A DNA stretch of 64,000 bases from Sphingomonas alba (GTDB lineage: Bacteria; Pseudomonadota; Alphaproteobacteria; Sphingomonadales; Sphingomonadaceae), in NCBI RefSeq assembly GCF_023516555.1, contig NZ_JAMGBD010000001.1, positions 868,001 to 932,000 on the forward strand, in the 5' to 3' direction. The notes beneath the pieces are model-generated. The model had not been told where the DNA came from, did no database searches, and saw only the letters and a program-made list of their open reading frames with translations. The position numbers and the translations under genes were made by a program. Below, one piece after another: positions 34,471-42,984 of the stretch. How positions within the stretch are numbered: position 1 is the stretch's first letter; the number at the start of each line of letters is the position of its first letter.

Positions 34471-34514
34471 GAAAAACTGGCCCCCCGGCCGAAGGGAACG
34501 TTGCGCCGGGGGGC
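34471..34514 (-). terminator. Rho-independent terminator of the DUF4242 gene
   Basis: A perfect 10-bp GC stem (34480-34489 with 34505-34514, 15-base loop), followed on the minus strand by CAGTTTTTC, ten bases beyond the DUF4242 stop. Confidence 0.85.
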
Positions 34515-34524
34515 GACGCAGTCG

Positions 34525-34809
34525 CTAGGCAGGGTCCTGGCGGACTACGACTGTGTTGAGCACGGGGACGATTTCGTCGGCCACAATCTCCGCTTGGCGC
34601 GCATGCTCGCGGATCGATGCGACATCGTCGGCCTCATAGATGCAAATGGTGCCGATACGGCCGCCGGCCTCCTCGACCACGTAGCTGCGGATCCAGCGTA
34701 CGCGGTCGGGCATGTCCTCATTCAAGACCTTCGCCGAGCGGGCTGCACCCGCTTCAAGATCAGGCAAGTCGGCAAAGGCGCCGCGACGACGAATGGCATA
34801 GAGTTGCAA
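34525..34809 (-). CDS. DUF4242 (SCO4226-type nickel-binding) small protein
   Basis: 94-residue ferredoxin-like fold. It shows MQLYAIRRRGAF, VRWIRSYVVEEAGG and ICIYEADDVASIREHA, the usual DUF4242 pattern; some members bind nickel, and the His in EHARQAE is the expected ligand. Function is unsettled. It is divergent from the AraC regulator across the direct-repeat operator and has its own terminator, so it is a probable target of that regulator. Confidence 0.82.
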   Translation of the reverse strand: MQLYAIRRRGAFADLPDLEAGAARSAKVLNEDMPDRVRWIRSYVVEEAGGRIGTICIYEADDVASIREHARQAEIVADEIVPVLNTVVVRQDPA

Positions 34810-34881
34810 GGTTCCGAGTCCTGAAAAGCCGCGGGATTGCGACGCCGGAATTGCAGTTTAGAGGACCGGCCCGCGCGCGGA

Positions 34882-34950
34882 ATGACCCAGCGTCCGCAGA
34901 GCTTGATTGCTCGTCCGCACCTTATGACCAAGCGTCCGATATGCTTGACT
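34882..34950. promoter_or_regulatory. Two 27-bp direct repeats, 42 bp apart (AraC-type operator)
   Basis: Copies at 34882-34908 and 34924-34950 agree at 21 of 27 positions (ATGACC, AGCGTCCG and GCTTGA boxes conserved). The centre-to-centre distance is 42 bp, four helical turns, so both face the same side of DNA. They lie between the DUF4242 and AraC-family starts. AraC-family dimers bind direct repeats, so this is the likely operator of the adjacent regulator. Confidence 0.65.
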
Positions 34951-34999
34951 TTGCGTCGGGGAAGGCGCGGGGAGAGCCTTCCTAACCCGCGAGGAAACC

Positions 35000-35977
35000 A
35001 TGGCTGCCGACGCTTTGGCTGACGTCCTGAAAACGGTGCGGATGACCGGCGCAATGTTTTACAACGTTGCGGCCAAGGCGCCGTGGGCGGCCGAACAAGT
35101 TGCGCCCGAGCTCGTCTTGCCGTTGATCAGGCCGGGCGCGAACCACCTGATTGCCTATCACATCGTCACCGAAGGCCAGTGTTACGCCTCTGCAGTCGAC
35201 GGCGGCGAACCCATCGAGGTTCACGCAGGCGAGGTGATCGTCTTCACTCGAGGCGATCCGCACGTAATGTCGAGCGAGCCGGGAATGCGCGCCGGACCAC
35301 CCAGCGCCGATGCGCTCGCCGGCAACATCCAACTTCCTTACCGGGTGTGCTTTGGCGACGTCGGACCGACGACCGCGAAGCTCATCTGCGGCTTCCTCGC
35401 CTGCGATTCGGGACCCTTTAATCCGCTGATGGAATCCTTGCCGCAGATCCTGATCGGCAAGAGCGATCGCGGCCACGGCGACATGCCGTGCCTCGGCGTA
35501 CTCGTGCGAATCGCAATGAACGAAATCCGTGACCGGCGTGTCGGTGGCGAGGGCGTCCTCGGCAAGATCGCTGAATTGATGTTCGTTGAAGTCGTTCGCC
35601 AATATATCGAAAGTCTGTCACCCGACCGGAACGGCTGGCTGGCTGGCCTAAAAGATCCGTTCGTGGGCAAGGCGCTCGCCCTGATGCATGCAAATCCAGC
35701 CAGCGGCTGGGGGTTGGAAGAGCTGGCCCGCGAGGTCGGTTCGTCACGGTCGGAGTTTGCAGATCGCTTCGCTTCGCTCGTCGGTGTGCCGCCCATGACA
35801 TATTTGGCGAAATGGCGGATGCAGGTCGCCTCGGGGTTACTGAACGACAACGTCAATATCGCCACCGTTGCAGCCGAGGTCGGCTATAGCTCCGAGGCGG
35901 CTTTCAGCCGGGCGTTCAAGAAAATTGTCGGCGAACCGCCTTCGGTCTGGCGCGACCGCCACGCCCTCGCCGCCTGA
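35000..35977 (+). CDS. AraC-family transcriptional regulator with cupin sensor
   Basis: 325 residues from ATG 35000 (GAGG upstream). N-terminal AraC-type cupin (about 20-200, with PLIRPGANHLIAYHIVTEGQCYA and GEVIVFTRGDPHVM) followed by two helix-turn-helix motifs (about 220-320: GLEELAREVGSSRSEFADRF and TVAAEVGYSSEAAFSRAFKK), ending PSVWRDR. It belongs to the AraC group with cupin_6 sensor, often placed next to oxidoreductase genes. The direct repeats and DUF4242 gene upstream, and the SDR/cupin/GST genes downstream, are candidate targets. Confidence 0.92.
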   Translation: MAADALADVLKTVRMTGAMFYNVAAKAPWAAEQVAPELVLPLIRPGANHLIAYHIVTEGQCYASAVDGGEPIEVHAGEVIVFTRGDPHVMSSEPGMRAGPPSADALAGNIQLPYRVCFGDVGPTTAKLICGFLACDSGPFNPLMESLPQILIGKSDRGHGDMPCLGVLVRIAMNEIRDRRVGGEGVLGKIAELMFVEVVRQYIESLSPDRNGWLAGLKDPFVGKALALMHANPASGWGLEELAREVGSSRSEFADRFASLVGVPPMTYLAKWRMQVASGLLNDNVNIATVAAEVGYSSEAAFSRAFKKIVGEPPSVWRDRHALAA

Positions 35978-36041
35978 GGATCCCTAGGCCGCTTGCATAT
36001 TCCGTGACACACGGCTGATGTTCCATCAGACCCTTGCGGCG

Positions 36042-36734
36042 TCAGAATTTCCCTGCGTTCGGCCGAAAGTCGACTTCGTGCGACCAACAGGACCTTGGCT
36101 GAATGGCGAGCTGCCAATAGGCGTCGGCAATATCGTCCACATTGATGCATTGATCCTCGATCAATCCGTCAAATCGCTTCTTGCTCACGTCGCTCCAGAT
36201 AATCCCGTCGATGATCGCATGTACCACGTGCACGTTTTGGGCACTGAACTCGCGGGCAAGCGAGCCAGCGAGCGCGCGAAGTGCAAATTTGGCGGAGGTG
36301 AAGGGTGCGAAGCCGGCGCTGGCCCTGACGCTGGCGGTTGCGCCTGAGAGGATGATCGTGCCGCCGCCCTGTGCAAGCATGCGTGGGATCGCTTGATGGC
36401 AACAGTTCACGGCGGACAAGGTGCTTGCCCGCCAGGTTCTCTCGAATTCGGCGGGAGTAGTGTCAAGGAAGGCACCGCGGGAGAATTGGGCCGCATTGTG
36501 GACAAGCGTTGAAACCGCACCAAAGTCCCTGTCGATCAGTGCGAAGGCTTCGGCCACTGCGGCCACATCGGCAAGGTCGACTTCCAGGACCCGGGCTGCC
36601 GAGCCCAAACCCGGTCGAGGCGATCGCGACAGGCCGACGACGGTCGTGCCATCCTGCGCAAATCGGCGGGCGACAGCGTCGCCAAATCCAGGCGAAAAGC
36701 CGGTGACCACGGCGATCTGGCCGTTGGTGTTCAT
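36042..36734 (-). CDS. Atypical short-chain dehydrogenase/reductase lacking the catalytic tyrosine
   Basis: 230 residues from ATG 36734, one base past the cupin stop. The Rossmann nucleotide site TGFSPGFG (11-18) is intact, as is N80-A-A in LVHNAAQF. The active-site motif reads S130...F145-T-S-A-K149 where classical SDRs have Tyr; codon TTC is unambiguous. It matches an SDR branch with GATAS-x-R-x-x-AGFA preceding the motif. Without the Tyr acid/base, classical carbonyl reduction is doubtful. Cotranscribed with the cupin and possibly GST genes upstream. Confidence 0.85.
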   Translation of the reverse strand: MNTNGQIAVVTGFSPGFGDAVARRFAQDGTTVVGLSRSPRPGLGSAARVLEVDLADVAAVAEAFALIDRDFGAVSTLVHNAAQFSRGAFLDTTPAEFERTWRASTLSAVNCCHQAIPRMLAQGGGTIILSGATASVRASAGFAPFTSAKFALRALAGSLAREFSAQNVHVVHAIIDGIIWSDVSKKRFDGLIEDQCINVDDIADAYWQLAIQPRSCWSHEVDFRPNAGKF

Positions 36735-36735
36735 A

Positions 36736-37437
36736 TCAACGCTCGTTTCTTGGCGGGGAGCAGGTCTTGTCGGCGAAAGCGGGATCAAGGTGCCCGGACT
36801 TTACCCAGACCTTGCACCCCGCTTTTCCGACTTTGCATATGACGGAATCGCCTGGCGGCAGCCGAATCCACGACTGTGTTTTGAATTGCACGTCATCGAG
36901 CCGAAAGCCGCCTTCGAGCACCAGGACCTCTATGCCGCCTCGGTCGCCTATCGCGACCGTTGCTCCCGGGGACCAGATTTCCAAGCGCACATCCTCATGT
37001 CGATTGCGAAATAGGGGCACAATTCCAACGCCGGGCCGGTCGGCCACGGCCATGAGTGGTACTGATGTGGTGTCGAGCCGGATTTGCGCGTCGTCTTCCA
37101 GGTCGAACTGGCGCAGTTTCACGAAGATGGTGCAGCCGGATTCCGATCGCGGAGCATGATGGGACGCCGGCGGATTCCGGACATAGGTTCCGGCCGGATA
37201 GTCGCCATGCTCGTCCTGGAACACGCCGTCGAGCACCAAGAACTCTTCCCCACCGTCATGGGTGTGGCTCGAGAATGCACTTCTCGGAGCATAGCGCACG
37301 ATGCTCGTCGCCCTCGCCACTTCGTCGCCAACCCGGTCGAGCATCCGCCGCTCCACACCCGGGATTGGAGAAGCCGACCAGCGCGTCCGAAGGCCGTGGA
37401 CGACGGCGCGCTGTGCCAGGTCTGCATTGAGTCTCAT
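36736..37437 (-). CDS. ChrR-like bicupin domain protein
   Basis: 233 residues. The first cupin has HTHDGGEEFLVLDGVF, YPAGTYVRNP and SHHAP, the metal-binding pattern of ChrR-type cupins (His x3, Glu). The second half repeats a degenerate cupin (WSPGATVAIGDRGGIEVLVLEGGF) lacking the histidines. There is no N-terminal zinc anti-sigma domain, so it is not a full ChrR. Metal-dependent dioxygenase or sensor roles are possible. Lies between the GST and SDR genes on the same strand. Confidence 0.82.
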   Translation of the reverse strand: MRLNADLAQRAVVHGLRTRWSASPIPGVERRMLDRVGDEVARATSIVRYAPRSAFSSHTHDGGEEFLVLDGVFQDEHGDYPAGTYVRNPPASHHAPRSESGCTIFVKLRQFDLEDDAQIRLDTTSVPLMAVADRPGVGIVPLFRNRHEDVRLEIWSPGATVAIGDRGGIEVLVLEGGFRLDDVQFKTQSWIRLPPGDSVICKVGKAGCKVWVKSGHLDPAFADKTCSPPRNER

Positions 37438-37449
37438 CGGTCGTGACCC

Positions 37450-38073
37450 TCAGGCATGCATGACGCTCGGACGCTCCGCCACCTTCGTCCGCCAAGCCCG
37501 CAGGCCGGTCAGGTCAGCCGGAACGTCGATCTTGGAAATATCGGCAAACAACAGTCCGGCAAAGGCGGTTATGTCGGCCATCGAAAAGCGGTCGCCCGCC
37601 AGGTAATCCTGGTTGCGGAGAAGACCGTCGAAATAGCGCATCCCCTCCAGCGCGACCTCACGATTCTTCTCGCCCCATTCGCGGTTCTGATAGGTTTCGA
37701 TCTGGGGCCCCAGCCCGGGAGTTGCGTGGTGGAAGTAGGCTGCAACGGGATCGAGGAGTCTCGATTCCGCGCGTCGTTGCATCATGTGAATTATCGCGCG
37801 TTCCTTCCCATCTGAGCCAGTCAAAACGGCTTCGCCGTCCACATTGTCCAGATATTCGGTGATGGCCGTGCATTCAGCGATCATCGTTCCATCATCCAAC
37901 TCCAGAACAGGAATGGTGCCGGATGGATTCTTGGCCAGAAACGGCGGTTGCCGGTGCTCGCCGCCCGGTACGTCGACCGTTACGAACTCGATAAGATCCG
38001 ATAGCCTTTTTTCTGCAACGGTGATGCGAATGCGCGCCGGATTGGCGAAGCCTCTGAAGTCGTAAATGCGCAT
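37450..38073 (-). CDS. Glutathione S-transferase family protein
   Basis: 207 residues, standard GST length. N-terminal thioredoxin domain with MRIYDFRGFANPARIRITV, cis-Pro GTIPVLELDD and ECTAITEYLD; helical C-domain with the N-capping MADITAFAGL motif. AAGGGA lies upstream. With cupin and SDR genes 12 bases or fewer apart it forms a probable three-gene operon, perhaps handling a reactive aldehyde or aromatic epoxide; that is inference. Confidence 0.9.
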   Translation of the reverse strand: MRIYDFRGFANPARIRITVAEKRLSDLIEFVTVDVPGGEHRQPPFLAKNPSGTIPVLELDDGTMIAECTAITEYLDNVDGEAVLTGSDGKERAIIHMMQRRAESRLLDPVAAYFHHATPGLGPQIETYQNREWGEKNREVALEGMRYFDGLLRNQDYLAGDRFSMADITAFAGLLFADISKIDVPADLTGLRAWRTKVAERPSVMHA

Positions 38074-38228
38074 GCCTTGATCCCTTATTCTTTCGCCGCT
38101 CCCGCATGTGCGGCAGGTTTCCTGGGCGTGCCGGCTCCCGATCGGGCGCCACCTTGCCTCGGCGACGTTCGGTCATTTTAGGGAGTCGGATAGGCGGCGG
38201 GGGTACGGAATCCTGACCTGCGCCAAGA

Positions 38229-38942
38229 CTATCGGGATCGAGCGGCGGCCTTCACAGGGTGGGCATTTTCGTTCGCGATCCTGGATGCCGGTTCCACATC
38301 AGCGAAGGCGTACAATTCGAACCAGGTGGGAAAGGCTCGATTCAGGGCGCGCGGCGCTTCAACCTCAAGGCCGATCCGCTGTGCGCCGTTAAAACTGGTG
38401 TCGCCGCGCCACCACCCGACCAAAGCGGCCAGCGGGCCGCGGATGCAAACCAGCTCCGGGAAGCCAAGGTTCTGATGGCAAATTGAGGCCTCGGTCTTCT
38501 TCATGAGCATGAACCGCGGCCGATGACCCTTGATTTCGAACCGTACGACAAATGGGTCCTTGGGCAGGCTATCGAAACTCACCCTCCGTTGCATGTCTAT
38601 CAGGACAGGGTCGAGATCGATGTCCTCCTTTGCCGGTTCGCGCGTCAGCCACCTTTGTCCCCAAATCCCGAAGTCGCGGACAAGGGCGGCGAGCTCGTGG
38701 CCAGCGGGCGTGAGGATGTACTCCTGCGCCTCCGCACCATCGACGCGCTCGATGGCGCCGGCAAATGCGAGGCTTTTCAGGCGCTCTGACAGCACAGTAC
38801 GGGAGATCCTCGGAATGGCTCGCCGGATGTCGTTGAAGCGGCGCGTGCCAAACAGGATCTCGCGCACGATGAGAAGGGTCCAGCGACCGCCGAGCACTTC
38901 ATGAGCGCGGGCCATTGAACAGAATTGCCCGTAGCCTGTCAT
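38229..38942 (-). CDS. HxlR-family transcriptional regulator with C-terminal extension
   Basis: 237 residues. The winged helix 1-105 has the family hallmarks: Cys8 in YGQFCSMARA (a redox-sensing Cys in some members), LGGRWTLLIVREIL, FNDIRRAIPRISRTVLSERL and YILTPAGHEL. Residues 120-237 form a second, SCP2-like or ligand-binding domain found in the long HxlR forms. It is divergent from the isochorismatase-like gene and upstream of the GST/cupin/SDR group, so either may be its target. Confidence 0.88.
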   Translation of the reverse strand: MTGYGQFCSMARAHEVLGGRWTLLIVREILFGTRRFNDIRRAIPRISRTVLSERLKSLAFAGAIERVDGAEAQEYILTPAGHELAALVRDFGIWGQRWLTREPAKEDIDLDPVLIDMQRRVSFDSLPKDPFVVRFEIKGHRPRFMLMKKTEASICHQNLGFPELVCIRGPLAALVGWWRGDTSFNGAQRIGLEVEAPRALNRAFPTWFELYAFADVEPASRIANENAHPVKAAARSR

Positions 38943-39064
38943 GCGCGTCTTTTATCACATTTCACGCAGCGTGCCGGTACGGATTCCGGACTTGGCGACT
39001 TGGTCCCTTTCCTCGACTGACGCATGGACCGCAACCCCGCGTCGAGAGGCGCAAGGACGATAAA

Positions 39065-39802
39065 ATGTTCGACCATCAACCAGCCGAGATGAAGCTCAGG
39101 CCCCGCGTTGCCGCGCTGGTCTTCACCGACCTCCACAATGATTTTCTTTCCCCGGGCGGCAAGGCCTACGGCCTCATCCAGGAGAGCCTGGAACGCAATA
39201 ACACGGCGGCGAATATCGAGACCCTCCTGCGCACTGCCAAACGGATTGGGATGAAGGTCTTCGTATCTCCGCACTACTACTACCCGCACGATCATCGATG
39301 GATTGCGCCGACAACGCCGTTGGAGGACCTCGCCCACCAGGTCGGACTGGTCGACCGTGCCGGCCCGCTGAGCCTTGACGGCTTCAAGGGATCGGGCGCC
39401 GACTTCCCGGACCGTTACAAACCCTTCTTGCTCGACGATGAGACGGTCGTGACGAGCCCGCACAAGGCCTATGGCGCGTCGACGAACGATATGATCCTGC
39501 AGCTGCGGCGCAATCGTATCGAGCAGATCATCCTCGCCGGCCCCGTCGGGAATCTCTGCGTCGAAGCCCATATGCGCGATTTCATCGAGCATGGATTCGA
39601 GATTGCGATGGTGCGGGACGCGACGGCCGGCGCGCGCAACGAAGAGGGTGACGGCTATTCAGCGGCAATGATCAACTGGCGCTTTCTTGCACATGCAATG
39701 TGGTCAACGGCCGAGACCGTCAAACGCATGGAGGGTGCCGACACGGCAGACGCACCGCAGTCGAACGCCTCCACCGAGAGCGACGTTGCCATCCCTGGGT
39801 GA
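39065..39802 (+). CDS. Isochorismatase-family cysteine hydrolase
   Basis: 245 residues from ATG 39065 (AAGGA upstream); the frame is open 150 bases further but overlaps the HxlR promoter. The triad is D22 (FTDLHNDF), K134 (SPHKAYG) and C165 (GPVGNLCVEAH). Family members include nicotinamidase, N-carbamoylsarcosine and biuret hydrolases and true isochorismatases; the substrate here is open. Ends just before a strong hairpin. Confidence 0.9.
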   Translation: MFDHQPAEMKLRPRVAALVFTDLHNDFLSPGGKAYGLIQESLERNNTAANIETLLRTAKRIGMKVFVSPHYYYPHDHRWIAPTTPLEDLAHQVGLVDRAGPLSLDGFKGSGADFPDRYKPFLLDDETVVTSPHKAYGASTNDMILQLRRNRIEQIILAGPVGNLCVEAHMRDFIEHGFEIAMVRDATAGARNEEGDGYSAAMINWRFLAHAMWSTAETVKRMEGADTADAPQSNASTESDVAIPG

Positions 39803-39845
39803 CGAAGTGGGGTGATTGCAGTTGAGTTGCCCGTAGCAATTGCCC

Positions 39846-39881
39846 CGAAGCGGTCCAGGATCCCCATCCTGGGCCGCTTCG
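39846..39881. terminator. Bidirectional hairpin terminator
   Basis: 15-bp stem with one G-T mismatch (39846-39860 with 39867-39881, six-base loop) between the convergent isochorismatase and typA genes. No T-run on either side. Confidence 0.6.
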
Positions 39882-39895
39882 AAGCATGATCAAGC

Positions 39896-41713
39896 TCAGG
39901 CAGCTTCCATCTTCCGGCTCTCGCGCTTGCGCTCGTGGGGGTCGAGGAAGCGCTTGCGGAGGCGGACGACCTTCGGCGTCACTTCGACCAGCTCGTCGTC
40001 CTGGATGTAGGCGATCGCCTGCTCCAGGCTCATGCGGCGCGGCGGGGTCAAGCGGATGCCCTCGTCCTTGCCGCTGGCGCGGAAGTTGGTGAGCTGCTTG
40101 GACTTCAGTGGATTGACCTCAAGGTCCTGCGGCTTGGCGTTCTCACCGATGATCATGCCCTCGTAAAGGTCGTCGCCCGGCGAGATGAACATGACGCCGC
40201 GATCTTCCAGCGCGTTGAGCGCGTAAGCGACGGCCTTGCCCTTCTCCATTGAGATAAGGACGCCGTTTTGGCGGCCCTCGATCTTGCCCTTGTAGGGGCC
40301 GTACTTCTCGAACAGTCGGTTCATGATGCCCGTACCGCGCGTGTCGGACAGGAACTCCCCGTGGTAGCCGATGAGGCCGCGCGACGGCGCCGAGAAGGTC
40401 AGGCGGGTCTTCCCGCCGCCCGACGGGCGCATGTCGGTCATCTCGGCCTTGCGCAGCGCCATCTTGTCGATGACCGTGCCGGAAAATTCATCGTCGACAT
40501 CGACGACGACGGTCTCATACGGCTCCTCGCGGCCGCCAGGGCCGTCGCGGAACAGCACGCGCGGGCGGCTGATCGACAGTTCGAAGCCTTCGCGGCGCAG
40601 CGTCTCAATGAGAACGCCGAGCTGGAGCTCACCGCGCCCGGCGACTTCGAATGCGTCATTGTCGTGGGCGGTGGTGACGCGAATGGCGACGTTGGTTTCA
40701 GCCTCGCGCTCCAGGCGGTCGCGGATGACGCGGCTCTGCACCTTGTCGCCGTCGCGGCCCGCATAGGGGCTGTCGTTGACGGCGAAGCTCATGGCGAGCG
40801 TCGGCGGGTCGATTTCTCGCGCGGCGATCGGCTCGGCGGCGGCGGGCTCGGTGATGGTGTTCGAGACAGTCGCCTTTACGAGGCCGGCGATGGCAATGAT
40901 GTCGCCAGCCTCGGCGCTATCGACCGGCACGCGCTCAAGGCCGCGGAAGGCGAAGAGCTTCGTGGCGCGGCCGTCCTCGACGAGGTTGCCGTGAACGTCG
41001 AGCGCCTTGATTGGCGCATTGACGTCGATTCGACCACTCTCGACGCGACCCGTCAAAATACGGCCGAGGAAGGGGTCGCGGTCGAGCAAGGTGGCGAGCA
41101 TCTTGAACTCGCCCGCCTTGTCGAGCTGCGGTTCCGGCACGTGGCCGACAATCTCTTCGAACAGCGGAGTCAGGTCGCCGGAGCGGACATCGTCGGTTGT
41201 CCCGGCATAGCCGGCGCGGCCCGATGCGTAGAGCGTCGGGAAGTCGAGCTGCTCGTCATTCGCTTCCAGGTTCAGGAAGAGCTCGAACACTTCGTCGAGC
41301 ACTTCGGCAGCGCGCGCGTCCGGACGGTCGATCTTGTTGACGACAACGATGGGCTTGAGGCCGAGGCTCAACGCCTTGCCGGTGACGAACTTGGTCTGGG
41401 GCATCGGCCCTTCGGCGGCGTCGACCAACAGGATGACACCGTCGACCATCGACAGGATGCGCTCGACCTCGGCGCCGAAGTCGGCGTGGCCCGGCGTGTC
41501 GACGATGTTGATCCGCGTGCCGTTCCATTCGACCGAGGTGCACTTGGCGAGGATGGTGATTCCCCGCTCTTTCTCCAGGTCGTTGGAGTCCATGGCGCGC
41601 TCTTCCACGCGCTGGTTGTCGCGGAAGGTGCCCGACTGACGGAAAAGCTGGTCGACGAGCGTGGTCTTGCCATGGTCGACGTGGGCGATGATCGCCACGT
41701 TGCGAAGGGTCAT
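39896..41713 (-). CDS. typA: Ribosome-associated GTPase TypA/BipA
   Basis: 605 residues from ATG 41713; the upstream frame is spurious. EF-G-like translational GTPase that acts in late ribosome assembly and stress adaptation. G1 [10 protein letters not shown] (10-19), G2 [10 protein letters not shown]3 [10 protein letters not shown]4 NKIDR. Domains II/III/V and the BipA-specific C-terminal domain ([16 protein letters not shown]) are complete. Confidence 0.97.
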   Translation of the reverse strand: MTLRNVAIIAHVDHGKTTLVDQLFRQSGTFRDNQRVEERAMDSNDLEKERGITILAKCTSVEWNGTRINIVDTPGHADFGAEVERILSMVDGVILLVDAAEGPMPQTKFVTGKALSLGLKPIVVVNKIDRPDARAAEVLDEVFELFLNLEANDEQLDFPTLYASGRAGYAGTTDDVRSGDLTPLFEEIVGHVPEPQLDKAGEFKMLATLLDRDPFLGRILTGRVESGRIDVNAPIKALDVHGNLVEDGRATKLFAFRGLERVPVDSAEAGDIIAIAGLVKATVSNTITEPAAAEPIAAREIDPPTLAMSFAVNDSPYAGRDGDKVQSRVIRDRLEREAETNVAIRVTTAHDNDAFEVAGRGELQLGVLIETLRREGFELSISRPRVLFRDGPGGREEPYETVVVDVDDEFSGTVIDKMALRKAEMTDMRPSGGGKTRLTFSAPSRGLIGYHGEFLSDTRGTGIMNRLFEKYGPYKGKIEGRQNGVLISMEKGKAVAYALNALEDRGVMFISPGDDLYEGMIIGENAKPQDLEVNPLKSKQLTNFRASGKDEGIRLTPPRRMSLEQAIAYIQDDELVEVTPKVVRLRKRFLDPHERKRESRKMEAA

Positions 41714-41820
41714 TATCGATGTCCGAAAAAAGTGAAGCGCGCCCCTAACGCAAATGCTGCGCTGCGGCAACCGCATCTCATCGCCAACCCATGCGTTTAA
41801 CGGGCCGAAGGAGACGAGTT

Positions 41821-42045
41821 ATGCCAAGAGGCGCGTATACAGCCAAGCAGGAGCGCAAGGCCGATCACATCGAGAAAGGCTATGAAAAGCGCGGCGTATC
41901 CAAAAAGGAAGCGGAAGAGCGCGCCTGGCGGACCGTGAACGCCCAGGACAAGGGCGGCAAGAACACCGGCCACGGCCGTTCCAGCAGCCGTTCGGCAGCG
42001 GCGAAGAAGGGCTGGGAAACCCGGCGGAAACGCGGCCACGGTTAA
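41821..42045 (+). CDS. Small basic KGG/plasmid-stabilisation-like protein
   Basis: 74 residues from ATG 41821 (AAGGAG eight bases upstream). Highly charged and disordered: YTAKQERKADHIEKGYEKRGVSKKEAEERAWRTVN is followed by a Gly/Ser linker and AAKKGWETRRKRG. It belongs to a common alphaproteobacterial family of stress-linked basic proteins, often annotated as plasmid stabilization protein though chromosomal. Nucleic acid binding is likely; the role is unknown. Confidence 0.75.
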   Translation: MPRGAYTAKQERKADHIEKGYEKRGVSKKEAEERAWRTVNAQDKGGKNTGHGRSSSRSAAAKKGWETRRKRGHG

Positions 42046-42080
42046 GCATCATTTACTGAACGCAAATGTTAAAGTAGATT
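42042..42080 (+). promoter_or_regulatory. Promoter of the beta-barrel gene with an overlapping CtrA-like site
   Basis: TTACTG (42053-42058), 16 bases, TAGATT (42075-42080) is a fair sigma-70 promoter, with the start codon 28 bases on. TTAA-N7-TTAC at 42042-42056 overlaps the -35 and is one base from the CtrA consensus TTAA-N7-TTAA. Confidence 0.4.
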
Positions 42081-42108
42081 GCCCTCGGAACAATAACTGG
42101 GGGCAGTC

Positions 42109-42912
42109 ATGCAAACCAAGGCAATTCTCGCCGCAACGACGGCGCTCGTCATGGCCACACCGGCCTATGCGACGGGTCACGGATATGTTGGATTCGACGC
42201 CGGTCTTCTCATGCCGGACGACGTCAATTTCTCCTATGACGGCGGCTACGACTACGACATCGAAGCCAAGCTGAACAACGGCTTCGACCTCGACATCATC
42301 GGTGGCTACGATTTCGGTTTCATCCGAGTCGAAGGCGAACTGGGATGGAAGCGGGCCACACACGACGAATATGACTTCTCCGTCGGCGGCCAGACCTTCG
42401 ATACAGAAGACGGCGATGGCGATACCGATGTAAAGTCGATCATGCTCAACGCGCTGGGCGATTTCGGCACCGGCAAATGGAGCTTCTATGCCGGTGGCGG
42501 CGTGGGCTTGGCTCACGTCCGTAACAAGACCGAAAGTGGAAGCGACAGTGAGTCGCTAACGGACGGCGGGTTTGCCTACCAACTGATCGCCGGCGTCCGT
42601 TACTCGATCAACGAGATGATCGATATCGGCCTCAAGTATCGCTATTTCGACACGTCGAAGCTCAGCGACACGATTGACGGCGACGATTTCGATTTCGACT
42701 TCACGTCGCACTCGATCATGTTCAGCATGATCTACAACATGGGGCCCTATTGGGCACCGCCGCCCCCGCCACCGCCACCACCGCCGCCCCCGCCGCCTCC
42801 GCCGCCTCCGGCGACGCAGACTTGCCCGGATGGCTCGGTGATCCTGGCGACCGACGCATGTCCGCCTCCGCCACCGCCTCCTCCGCCTCCGCCGGAGCCG
42901 GAACGCGGCTAA
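42109..42912 (+). CDS. Outer-membrane beta-barrel protein with polyproline tail
   Basis: 267 residues. Signal peptide to about 21 (ATPAYA-TG). Residues 22-210 form an eight-stranded OmpA/OmpX-like barrel (GYVGFDAGLLMP, FIRVEGELGW, SFYAGGGVGLAHV, FAYQLIAGVRYSINEMIDIGLKYRYF). The C-terminal 55 residues hold 18 consecutive Pro, a CPDGSVILATDAC segment with two cysteines, then 11 more Pro and PEPERG. The OmpA peptidoglycan-binding domain that follows such a linker in relatives is absent. Strong terminator behind it. Confidence 0.88.
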   Translation: MQTKAILAATTALVMATPAYATGHGYVGFDAGLLMPDDVNFSYDGGYDYDIEAKLNNGFDLDIIGGYDFGFIRVEGELGWKRATHDEYDFSVGGQTFDTEDGDGDTDVKSIMLNALGDFGTGKWSFYAGGGVGLAHVRNKTESGSDSESLTDGGFAYQLIAGVRYSINEMIDIGLKYRYFDTSKLSDTIDGDDFDFDFTSHSIMFSMIYNMGPYWAPPPPPPPPPPPPPPPPPPATQTCPDGSVILATDACPPPPPPPPPPPEPERG

Positions 42913-42933
42913 GATAGGCGCGGCAAAAGACTT

Positions 42934-42964
42934 CGGCCCGGGAGCAATCCCGGGCCGTTTCTTT
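42934..42964 (+). terminator. Rho-independent terminator of the beta-barrel gene
   Basis: A perfect 9-bp stem (CGGCCCGGG with CCCGGGCCG), a six-base loop, then TTTCTTTTG, 21 bases past the stop. Confidence 0.92.
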
Positions 42965-42984
42965 TGCGGCCATCCAACGAGAGC

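Noticed and set aside
37450-39802. Toxin-antitoxin or defence system in the accessory stretch
   Set aside because: None of the genes has a nuclease, kinase or antitoxin signature; all fit metabolism or regulation.
40268-41800. Plus-strand open frame of 510 residues
   Set aside because: Mirror frame of typA; no recognisable motif and no ribosome site.
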